Assembly (NCBI GenBank): GCA_025934335.1
Contig: JAICYG010000104.1
Span: 1 to 9,188, forward strand
DNA: 9,188 nt
Source of the DNA: Thermoleophilia bacterium
GTDB lineage: Bacteria > Actinomycetota > Thermoleophilia > Gaiellales > Gaiellaceae
Reading direction: 5' to 3'
The translations under genes and the position numbers were made by a program. The notes under the pieces are model-generated. The model searched no databases. It had not been told where the DNA came from and saw only the letters and a list, made by a program, of their open reading frames with translations. Each line of letters begins with the position of its first letter. The stretch's first letter is position 1. Positions 1 through 5,821 of the stretch are shown piece by piece.

Positions 1-82
1 CCCCCCGGGCGCCCCGCCCCCCCCCCCCCGGGGGGGGGCTGCCCCGGCCGCTCGGGCGGCCCCCCCCCCGTCCGCGCCGTCG
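1..82. other. Probable low-quality contig-end sequence
   Basis: There is no A in the first 82 bases and only four T (positions 40, 52, 71 and 80). Long homopolymers occur: 13 C at 17-29, 9 G at 30-38 and 10 C at 60-69. From about base 71 the reading frame becomes normal ABC-ATPase sequence. The text before it translates to a Pro/Gly run where LivG proteins have a conserved segment of the type RFGG-x-RAV. The stretch therefore looks like real livG codons with bases lost or miscalled at an assembly end, not a biological GC tract. Residues before about codon 24 of this frame should not be trusted. Confidence 0.7.
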
Positions 83-765
83 ACCTCGCCGCCGCGGACG
101 GCGAGAGGCGGGCGATCCTCGGCCCGAACGGGGCCGGCAAGACGACGCTGTTCAACGTCATCTCGGGCGACGTCCCGCCGACGGCCGGGGCGATCGAGTT
201 CCTCGGCACCGACGTCAGCATGCTGCCCCCGCGGGCGCGGACGAAGCTCGGCATGGGCCGGACGTACCAGAAGTCTCGTTCGTTCCTCGGCCTCTCGGTC
301 GAGGACAACATCTACCTCGCGCTGCTCGGTGTTCGCTCGGGCCACTTCCGGCCGCTGAAGCTGCGCCGGCGCGACGGCGAGTTGCGGGAGCGCGCCCGTG
401 AGCTCGCGCGCACCGTCGGGCTCGGCAACCGCTGCGCGAGCCTCGTCGGCCTCCTCTCCCACGGCGAGCAGCGTCAGCTCGAGGTGGCGATGGCGCGCGC
501 GGCCAGCCCGCGCCTGATGATGCTCGACGAGCCCGCGTCCGGGCTGTCGCGCGGCGAGCGCGTCGCGCTCACCGACCTGTTGCTGTCGCTCGACCCGTCG
601 ATCACGCTGATCCTGATCGAGCACGACATGGACGTCGCGCTGCGGGTCGCCGACCGCGTCACGATGATGCACGACGGCCGCGTGATCGTCGAGGGCACGC
701 CCGACGAGATCCGTGCGAACCAGACCGTGCACGATCTCTACCTGGGGAGGAGCGGCGGTGAGTGA
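1..765 (+). CDS. livG: ABC transporter ATP-binding protein, LivG type (5' end unreliable or missing)
   Basis: This is one of two cytoplasmic ATPases that power a branched-chain amino acid type (HAAT family) importer. The frame is open from base 1. Walker A GPNGAGKTT lies at frame residues 41-49 (nt 121-147), close to its place in E. coli LivG, so the true start is probably at or just before the window edge. The Q-loop Q is residue 90 (RTYQ). The signature LSHGEQ is at about 152-157, Walker B LMMLDEP at about 172-178 and the H-loop His at about 208 in LIEHD. An LSHGEQ or LSYG type signature is usual for LivG and differs from the LSGGE of LivF. The stop TGA overlaps the GTG start of livF by 8 bases, so the two are translationally coupled. 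The family also imports amides, urea and aromatic or other small acids, so the substrate is open. Confidence 0.9.
   Translation, partial: PPGRPAPPPPGGGCPGRSGGPPPVRAVDLAAADGERRAILGPNGAGKTTLFNVISGDVPPTAGAIEFLGTDVSMLPPRARTKLGMGRTYQKSRSFLGLSVEDNIYLALLGVRSGHFRPLKLRRRDGELRERARELARTVGLGNRCASLVGLLSHGEQRQLEVAMARAASPRLMMLDEPASGLSRGERVALTDLLLSLDPSITLILIEHDMDVALRVADRVTMMHDGRVIVEGTPDEIRANQTVHDLYLGRSGGE
744..750 (+). promoter_or_regulatory. Shine-Dalgarno of livF, fixes its GTG start
   Basis: A GGGGAGG run lies inside the last codons of livG, 7 bases before GTG 758. It decides in favour of GTG 758 over the in-frame ATG at 713, which would add 15 residues that look like out-of-frame livG sequence. Confidence 0.75.
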
Positions 766-1492
766 AGGGACGCCGCTCCTGCGCGTCGAGAGCCTCAGCG
801 CGCACTACGGCACGGCGCAGGCGCTCGAGGACGTCGCCTTCGAGGTCGTGGGGGGCGCGACGTCGATCATCGGCCGGAACGGCATGGGCAAGACGACGCT
901 CTGCAACGCGATCATGGGCATCCCGCCCGCGCGCGTCAGCGGGTCGATCCGCTACAGGGGCAAGGAGCTCGTCGGGCGGCCCTCCTACAAGATCGCGAAG
1001 CTCGGGATCGGCTACGTCCCGCAGGGTCGCAGGCTGTTCCCGTCGCTCTCGGTCGACGAGCACCTGCGGATGATCTCCCGCGGCACGGCCGGCCGCCGCT
1101 GGACGGTCGACAAGGTGTACGAGCTCTTTCCCCGGCTCGCCGAGCGGCGGCGAAACGGCGGCGCCCAGCTGTCGGGCGGCGAGCAGCAGATGCTCGCGAT
1201 CGGGCGCGCGCTCCTGACGAATCCCGACCTCCTGATCATGGACGAGCCCTCCGAGGGCCTCGCGCCCGCGATCGTCGAGCACCTGGTCGACACGTTCCAG
1301 GCACTCGCCGAGGAAGGGCTCGCCATCCTGCTGATCGAGCAGAACCTCGGGATGGCGACCGCGGTCGCCGAGCGGCAGCTCGTCATGGTGGGCGGGGCGA
1401 TGTACGCCGAGACGACGGCGACCGAGCTGAAGTCGGACATGGAGCTGCAGCGCCGCTTCCTCGGGGTCGAGCCGCTCGCGGAGCGCGCGTAG
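758..1492 (+). CDS. livF: ABC transporter ATP-binding protein, LivF type
   Basis: This is the second ATPase of the importer, expected to pair with the upstream LivG-type protein beneath two permeases not in the window. The GTG start gives 244 residues, normal for LivF (about 235-245). Visible motifs are Walker A GRNGMGKT (39-46), Q-loop Gln 88 in YVPQGRRLFP, signature LSGGEQQ (137-143) and Walker B LLIMDEP (157-163) followed by SEGLAP. The switch position is Gln 194 in IEQN. Gln in place of the H-loop His, together with the SEGLAP D-loop, is characteristic of LivF and separates it from LivG. The start lies within the end of livG (8-base GTGAGTGA overlap). The next gene begins 2 bases after the stop. 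Family identity is very secure; the transported substrate is not known. Confidence 0.95.
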   Translation: MSEGTPLLRVESLSAHYGTAQALEDVAFEVVGGATSIIGRNGMGKTTLCNAIMGIPPARVSGSIRYRGKELVGRPSYKIAKLGIGYVPQGRRLFPSLSVDEHLRMISRGTAGRRWTVDKVYELFPRLAERRRNGGAQLSGGEQQMLAIGRALLTNPDLLIMDEPSEGLAPAIVEHLVDTFQALAEEGLAILLIEQNLGMATAVAERQLVMVGGAMYAETTATELKSDMELQRRFLGVEPLAERA

Positions 1493-1494
1493 CG

Positions 1495-2712
1495 TTGCCG
1501 ACCGTCGTCTGCCTCGGCACGCTCGACACGAAGGGCCACGAGTACGCGTTCCTGCGCGGGCGGCTGCTCGGGCACGGGGTCGAGGTGCTCGTGGTCGATG
1601 CCGGCATCCACGAGCCCAAGGGGCTCGAACCGGACGTCGGCCGAGCGGAGGTCGCGCGGGCCGCGGGCGCGGACGTCTCGGCCCTCGCCGCCGCAGGCGA
1701 CCGCGGCGCCGCAGTCACCGCGATGGCCGCCGGCGCGGAGGCCGTCGTCAGCAGGCTGCACGCCGAGGGGCGGCTCGACGGTGTCGTCGCGCTCGGCGGC
1801 TCCGGCGGCTCGTCGATCGCCGCGCGCGCGATGCAGGCGCTGCCCGTCGGGGTGCCGAAGCTGCTCGTCTCGACCGTTGCGTCGGGCGACACGCGGCCGT
1901 ACGTCGGCGCGGTCGACGTGACGATGATGTACTCGGTCGTCGACATCTCCGGCGTCAACAGCGTGTCGGCGCGGATCATCGCCAACGCCGCCGCCGCGAT
2001 CGCGGGCATGGCCGGCGCCGCCCCGCCGCAGCTCGAGGGGAAGCCACTCGTCGCCGCGACGATGTTCGGCGTCACGACGCCCTGCGTCACACGGGCGCGC
2101 GAGCGGCTCGAGCAGCTCGGGTACGAGGTGCTCGTCTTCCATGCCACCGGCTCCGGCGGCCGCTCCATGGAGGCGCTCGCGAAGGACGGCTTCCTCGCGG
2201 GCGTGCTCGACGCGACGACGACGGAGCTCGCCGACGAGCTCGTCGGCGGCGTCCTCTCGGCGGGCCCGGACCGGCTGGAGGCGGCAGGCGCCGCGGGCGT
2301 GCCGCAGGTGGTCTCGCTCGGCGCGCTCGACATGGTCAACTTCGGCCCGCACGAGACGGTGCCCGAGCGGTTCGAGGAGCGGAACCTCTACGTGCACAAC
2401 CCGACGGTCACGCTGATGCGCACGACCAGCGACGAGTGCGCCGAGCTGGGGCGCACGATCGGGCGGAAGCTCTCGGCGGCACAGTCGCCGACGGCGGTCT
2501 TCGTCCCGCTCGGCGGCGTGTCGATGATCGACGTGCCGGGGCAGCCGTTCCACGACCCCGAGGCCGACGCCGCGCTCTTCTCCTCGCTGAAAGAGGCGCT
2601 CGGCGACGAGGTGGAGCTCCATGAGCGGCCGGAGGACGTGAACGACGCTGCTTTCGCGGACGCGATGGTCGACCGGCTGCACGAGCTGATCCAGGGAGGT
2701 GCGGAAGGGTGA
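1495..2712 (+). CDS. UPF0261 / Tm-1-like ATP-binding domain protein
   Basis: This 405-residue protein belongs to UPF0261 (PF06792), the family of the N-terminal domain of tomato Tm-1. Its bacterial function is not established; the plant domain binds ATP. Recognisable blocks are GTLDTKGHEYAFLR at 8-21 and a Gly-rich loop ALGGSGGSS at 99-107. A second Rossmann-like half starts at TMFGVTTPCV (189-198) and continues to HATGSGGRSME (216-226). Further blocks are GALDMVNFGP (276-285), HNPTVTLMRTT (301-311) and PLGGVSMIDVPGQPFHDPEAD (338-358). The TTG start at 1495 is chosen because it places GTLDTKG at the family's usual position near the N-terminus. GGAG at 1480-1483 is a weak ribosome site. The gene follows livF by 2 bases and overlaps the TIM-barrel gene by 4, so it is probably translated with both. 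Members usually sit beside a PF09370 protein, as here. I am sure of the family but not of the reaction. Confidence 0.93.
   Translation: MPTVVCLGTLDTKGHEYAFLRGRLLGHGVEVLVVDAGIHEPKGLEPDVGRAEVARAAGADVSALAAAGDRGAAVTAMAAGAEAVVSRLHAEGRLDGVVALGGSGGSSIAARAMQALPVGVPKLLVSTVASGDTRPYVGAVDVTMMYSVVDISGVNSVSARIIANAAAAIAGMAGAAPPQLEGKPLVAATMFGVTTPCVTRARERLEQLGYEVLVFHATGSGGRSMEALAKDGFLAGVLDATTTELADELVGGVLSAGPDRLEAAGAAGVPQVVSLGALDMVNFGPHETVPERFEERNLYVHNPTVTLMRTTSDECAELGRTIGRKLSAAQSPTAVFVPLGGVSMIDVPGQPFHDPEADAALFSSLKEALGDEVELHERPEDVNDAAFADAMVDRLHELIQGGAEG
2694..2700 (+). promoter_or_regulatory. Shine-Dalgarno of the TIM-barrel gene
   Basis: GGGAGGT lies 8 bases before GTG 2709, inside the end of the Tm-1-like gene. 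It supports the GTG whose last two bases, with the following A, also form the upstream TGA stop (GTGA overlap, 2709-2712). Confidence 0.7.
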
Positions 2713-3542
2713 AGCGCGAGGAGGCGCTCGGCCGGCTGCGCGCACAGGTCGAGGCGCGGAAGCCGATCATCGGCGCGGGCGCCGGGACCGGTCTCTCGGC
2801 GAAGCTCGCCGAGGCGGGCGGCGCCGACCTGATCATCATCTACAACAGCGGCCGCTACCGGATGGGCGGCCGCGGCTCGCTCGCCGGGCTGATGCCGTAC
2901 GGCGATGCGAACGAGATCGTCGTCGACATGGCGCGCGAGGTGCTGCCGGTCGTCAAGGGGACGCCGGTGCTCGCGGGCGTCTGCGGCACCGATCCGTTCC
3001 GGCTGATGCCGGTGTTCCTCGACGAGCTCGTCCGGATCGGCTTCAGCGGCGTCCAGAACTTCCCGACCGTCGGCCTCGTCGACGGGACCTTCCGTGCCGG
3101 GCTCGAGGAGACCGGCATGGGCTACGGGCTCGAGGTCGAGATGATCCGGCTGGCGCACGAGCGCGGGCTGCTGACCGCGCCGTACGTCTTCGACCCGGAG
3201 CAGGCGGCGGCGATGGCCGAGGCCGGCGCCGACGTGCTCGTCCCGCACATGGGGCTGACGACCGGCGGCGCGATCGGCGCCGAGACGGCGAAGACGCTCG
3301 ACGAGTCCGTGGAGCTGATCCAGGCAATGCACGACGCCGCGAAGCACGTCAACCCCGGGATCCTCGTCCTCTGTCACGGCGGCCCGATCGCCGAGCCCGA
3401 CGACGCGGCCTACGTGATCGAGCGCACGCGCGGCGTCGTCGGCTTCTTCGGCGCGTCGTCGATGGAGCGCCTCCCGACCGAGGTCGCGATGACCGAGAAC
3501 ATGCGCCGCTTCAAGTCCATCCCCGTCGAGGAGGAACAATGA
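2709..3542 (+). CDS. Phosphoenolpyruvate hydrolase family TIM-barrel protein (PF09370)
   Basis: This 277-residue single-domain (beta/alpha)8 barrel matches the family annotated as phosphoenolpyruvate hydrolase or TIM-barrel signal transduction protein. It is the counterpart of the C-terminal half of plant Tm-1 and its fungal relatives. Blocks in order are IGAGAGTGLSAK (21-32), DLIIIYNSGRYRM (40-52), LMPYGDANEIV (61-71), GVCGTDPF (90-97), GVQNFPTVGLVDG (114-126), HMGLTTGG (180-187), LCHGGPI (231-237) and GFFGASSMERLPTE (245-258). The late Gly-rich segment GFFGASS resembles a phosphate-binding loop of such barrels. The protein is cytoplasmic, with no signal or membrane segment. It overlaps the UPF0261 gene by GTGA and the cupin by ATGA, so the three are probably made together. 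The family name rests on limited biochemistry, and the real substrate here may differ. Family assignment is secure; activity is uncertain. Confidence 0.93.
   Translation: MKREEALGRLRAQVEARKPIIGAGAGTGLSAKLAEAGGADLIIIYNSGRYRMGGRGSLAGLMPYGDANEIVVDMAREVLPVVKGTPVLAGVCGTDPFRLMPVFLDELVRIGFSGVQNFPTVGLVDGTFRAGLEETGMGYGLEVEMIRLAHERGLLTAPYVFDPEQAAAMAEAGADVLVPHMGLTTGGAIGAETAKTLDESVELIQAMHDAAKHVNPGILVLCHGGPIAEPDDAAYVIERTRGVVGFFGASSMERLPTEVAMTENMRRFKSIPVEEEQ
3528..3534 (+). promoter_or_regulatory. Shine-Dalgarno of the cupin gene
   Basis: GAGGAGG sits 4 bases before ATG 3539, at the 3' end of the TIM-barrel gene, where it also encodes Glu-Glu. It fixes the cupin start at the ATGA overlap rather than at farther upstream in-frame codons, which read as out-of-frame TIM-barrel sequence. 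Confidence 0.75.
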
Positions 3543-3934
3543 GCACGTTCGTCAAGCAGGCAGACGTCGAGCAGGAGCAGTTCGACTGGGGGACGATCGG
3601 CTGGCGGTGCCGTCCCGCCAACACCGGCTCGCAGCAGCTCGTCGTCATGGACGTGACCCTCGAGCCGGGCGAAGGGCATGCGTTCCATCGCCACGACGGC
3701 CAGGAGGAGATGATCATCGTCAAGCAGGGGACGGTGACGCAGTACATCGAGCGCGACTCGACGACGCTCGAGCGGGGCGACTCCGTCTACCTCGACGCGG
3801 GCGTCGTGCATGCGTCGTTCAACGACGGCGAGGAGACGGCGCACCTGCAGGTCGTGATCGGCCCATCGCTCGGGGACGGCGGCTACGGCCTCGTCGACGT
3901 GTCCGGCGAGGAGCCCTGGGCGTCGCTGCGTTGA
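3539..3934 (+). CDS. Small single-domain cupin
   Basis: This 131-residue protein has one cupin barrel (Cupin_2 type). Motif 1 is complete: HRHDGQEE followed after MIIVKQ by Gly, fitting HxH(x)4E(x)6G, so a metal-binding 2-His/Glu set is present. Motif 2 reads GDSVYLDAGVVHASFN, which keeps the third metal His and the final Asn. The usual Pro of PxGxxH is Asp here. Small cupins of this kind act as metal-dependent isomerases, dioxygenases, lyases or ligand sensors, and the sequence does not tell which. The gene is the last of the five-gene operon and overlaps the TIM-barrel stop by ATGA, so it probably acts on the same metabolite as its neighbours (inference). Its stop lies 7 bases from the convergent glcF stop. 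Upstream in-frame sequence back to 2699 is a shadow of the TIM-barrel gene and is not part of this protein. Confidence 0.92.
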   Translation: MSTFVKQADVEQEQFDWGTIGWRCRPANTGSQQLVVMDVTLEPGEGHAFHRHDGQEEMIIVKQGTVTQYIERDSTTLERGDSVYLDAGVVHASFNDGEETAHLQVVIGPSLGDGGYGLVDVSGEEPWASLR

Positions 3935-3943
3935 AGCTGCGTT
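3925..3943. repeat. 8-base tandem repeat at the convergent gene junction
   Basis: GCTGCGTT occurs at 3925-3932 and again at 3936-3943, separated by GAA. The first copy ends in the first base of the cupin TGA, and the second supplies two bases of the glcF stop (TTA read on plus). I see no stem-loop with a T-tract in the 7-base gap, so no intrinsic terminator can be called between these convergent operons. The repeat could be chance or a small local duplication. Confidence 0.4.
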
Positions 3944-5111
3944 AGCGCCGCGCGCCCGCGAGCAGCTCATCGGCCGAGACGCCGCGGATCGAGGCGTCGA
4001 CGAGCTCGACCGGGTGGAGCGACGGGAGCGGCCGCCCCGCCCGGCGGAGCGCCGCCGTCACCTGCACGAGGCAGCCGGGGTTGGCGCTCGCGTAGACGTC
4101 CGCCGAGGTCTCGGCGATGCGCTGCGCCTTGCGGTCGCCGAGCTCGCGCGCGGCTTCCGGCCGGACGATGTTGTAGATGCCGGCGCTGCCGCAGCAGAGC
4201 TCTTGCTCGCGCGGCTCGACCAGCTCGAGCCCCGGGATCGCAGCGAGCGCGGCGCGCGGCTGCGCCTCGATTCGCTGTGCGTGCTTCAGGTGGCACGAGT
4301 CCTGGAAGGCGACGCGGAGCGGCAGCGGGTGCCGCTTGGCAGACGCAGGCGCGTCGGCGAGCAACTCGGACACGTCGACCACCTGCGCAGCGCCATGATC
4401 CTTCAGGTGCGAGCCGCAGCCGGCGGCGTTCGTGACGACGAAGTCGAAGCCGTCGAGGTCGTGCTCGAGCGCCCGCACGCGCGCGACCCCCTCGTCCAGC
4501 CGGCCGGCGTGTGCGTGCAACGCGCCGCAGCAGCCCTGTGCGCGCGGCACGTGGACGTCGTAGCCGTCGGCGGCGAGCACGCGTGCCGTCGCGCGGTTCA
4601 CGCCGCCGAAGACGACGCTCTGCACGCACCCGGCGACCACGGCGACCCGCGGGCCGGAGCCGGGCAGGTGCTCGGGCGGCCACTCGTCGTCGAGCCACGG
4701 CGGCGCGATCTGGCGGAGCGGGGCGAGCGGCCCCGGCGCCGGCAGCCGCCGCAGCGCGAGCGCCGCGCGGAGGCGTCGGCGGTGCGGGAAGAGCGCGAAG
4801 ACGAACGACCGAAGGATCCGATCGGCCGCGCCGCGACGGTGGTGGCGCTCGACGTGCGCCCGCGTCGACTCGATCAGCCGGTCGTACTGGACGCCCGACG
4901 GGCAGGCCGTGACGCAGGCCATGCAGCCGAGGCAGCGGTCGAAGTGCTCGACCACCGTGTCCGTCAGCTCGAGCGACCCGTCGACGAGCGCGCCCATCAG
5001 GTGGATGCGGCCGCGCGGCGAGTCCATCTCCTCGTGCCACAGTTCGTACGTCGGGCACGTGGGGAGGCAGAAGCCGCAGTGGACGCAGTCGGCGATCAGC
5101 TCCGGTTGCAC
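3942..5111 (-). CDS. glcF: Glycolate oxidase iron-sulfur subunit
   Basis: GlcF carries electrons from the flavin subunits of glycolate oxidase (glycolate to glyoxylate) to the respiratory chain at the inner face of the membrane. From GTG 5111 the protein has 389 residues, close to E. coli GlcF. Two 4Fe-4S ferredoxin motifs are intact: Cys 9, 12, 15 and 19 (CVHCGFCLPTCP) and Cys 60, 63, 66 and 70 (CLGCMACVTACP). Two CCG domains (PF02754) follow, ending in CCGALHAHAG and CCGSAGIYN. GTG 5111 is chosen because GGAGG lies 4 bases upstream and the first Cys cluster starts at residue 9. The ATG farther in (MDSPRG) would lose that cluster. The ATG at 5147 only adds residues without family character. 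The start lies 16 bases inside glcE, so the two are translationally coupled. Without glcDE beside it, it could be read as another heterodisulfide-reductase-like ferredoxin protein. Confidence 0.93.
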   Translation of the reverse strand: MQPELIADCVHCGFCLPTCPTYELWHEEMDSPRGRIHLMGALVDGSLELTDTVVEHFDRCLGCMACVTACPSGVQYDRLIESTRAHVERHHRRGAADRILRSFVFALFPHRRRLRAALALRRLPAPGPLAPLRQIAPPWLDDEWPPEHLPGSGPRVAVVAGCVQSVVFGGVNRATARVLAADGYDVHVPRAQGCCGALHAHAGRLDEGVARVRALEHDLDGFDFVVTNAAGCGSHLKDHGAAQVVDVSELLADAPASAKRHPLPLRVAFQDSCHLKHAQRIEAQPRAALAAIPGLELVEPREQELCCGSAGIYNIVRPEAARELGDRKAQRIAETSADVYASANPGCLVQVTAALRRAGRPLPSLHPVELVDASIRGVSADELLAGARR

Positions 5112-5821
5112 AACGCCTCCACGACACGCTCCGCGAGCGGGCTCCACCGCTCCTCACGCGCCTCCGCCGTGTACGCCACGCGCGGCCCCGGGCGGACGAG
5201 TGGCGCGTCGACGCCCTCCCATCGCCACCGCCCCGGCAGCTCCGCCTGCAGCGCCCGCAGCTCCTGCCATGGGTCGGACTCCTCGCCGCCGAGCGCGAGC
5301 GCCTGCGCGTCGACCGCCTCCGGCGAGCCCTCGAAGAGGACGTGCATGTTCCCCTCCGCCACGTCGACCGCGCTGGGAACGAGGCCGGAGCGGTGCAGCT
5401 CGGGCCAGCGGGCCGCGTCGGTCGTGATGGTGCGCGCCGCCTGCGGGCGCGGGTGCAGCTTGAGCGCGACCTGCTCGACCCGCCCCAGGCGGCCGCGCGA
5501 GCCGCAGAAGAGCTTCCCCAGGTCGTAGCCGGCCACGTTCTTCACGACCTTCCCACCGGAGCTCGCGCGCGTGCCGTCGGGGAGCGTCACCGTGATCCCG
5601 ATCAGGAGGTCCCGCATCGTGCCGAAGCGGTGACGGAGCGGGCCCGACAGGTCCTCGAGGACGCACTCCGCGAGCGTCGGCTCGCCGGGCGGGTCGAGCG
5701 ACAGGCGCTGGCCGTGCTCCGCGAGGCGCCGCTGCAGTGCGGAGAGCCGCATGCCGGCGCCGACGATGCAGGTCAGGTCGCCCGGCTCGTGCTCGACGAC
5801 GGCGTCAGAAGCGCTCGGCAA
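5096..5821 (-). CDS. glcE: Glycolate oxidase FAD-binding subunit GlcE, short form
   Basis: This is the partner of GlcD in glycolate oxidase. From the proposed TTG 5821 it has 241 residues, against about 350 in E. coli GlcE. Recognisable parts are VVEHEPGDLT followed by AGMRLSALQ (middle of the FAD_binding_4 domain), LSGPLRHRFG, then GGKVVKNVAGYDLGKLFCGS, the strongest GlcE hallmark. About 50 N-terminal residues, including the pyrophosphate loop (usual xRGGGT), are missing: the upstream DNA codes for the GlcD C-terminus in another frame. The usual IGG of the second FAD-contact motif reads TLAEC. The C-terminal substrate-side region is also brief. TTG 5821 is preferred because no ATG or GTG lies between it and the internal ATG at AGM; GGAG lies 10 bases upstream. 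It overlaps glcD by 17 bases and glcF by 16. It may be a lineage-specific compact form or an N-terminally deleted gene. Confidence 0.8.
   Translation of the reverse strand: MPSASDAVVEHEPGDLTCIVGAGMRLSALQRRLAEHGQRLSLDPPGEPTLAECVLEDLSGPLRHRFGTMRDLLIGITVTLPDGTRASSGGKVVKNVAGYDLGKLFCGSRGRLGRVEQVALKLHPRPQAARTITTDAARWPELHRSGLVPSAVDVAEGNMHVLFEGSPEAVDAQALALGGEESDPWQELRALQAELPGRWRWEGVDAPLVRPGPRVAYTAEAREERWSPLAERVVEALCNRS

Noticed and set aside
17..38. C-run followed by G-run as a possible hairpin or quadruplex element
   Set aside because: It lies in the A-free, low-quality-looking first bases inside what should be livG coding sequence. An artefact is more likely than structure.
1012..2745. 577-codon minus-strand open frame opposite livF and the Tm-1-like gene
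   Set aside because: Arg/Ala/His/Asp-rich text with no family motifs, antisense to two genes with clear conserved blocks. Long antisense frames are expected at this GC content.
2699..3538. In-frame 280-codon extension upstream of the cupin
   Set aside because: Its translation is Arg-rich shadow of the TIM-barrel gene. The cupin has its own ATG and strong ribosome site, so this is not a fusion protein.
2388..3539. 383-codon minus-strand open frame opposite the TIM-barrel gene
   Set aside because: Low-complexity Arg/Asp/His-rich translation with no recognisable domain. The plus strand codes a well-conserved family protein.
3935..3990. Possible bidirectional terminator between the cupin and glcF
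   Set aside because: The GC-rich bases allow weak pairing, but I found no convincing stem-loop and no T-tract.
4014..5528. 504-codon plus-strand open frame across glcF and glcE
   Set aside because: It is a shadow of the glycolate oxidase genes. It contains no motif, while the minus strand shows complete Cys clusters and GlcE hallmarks.
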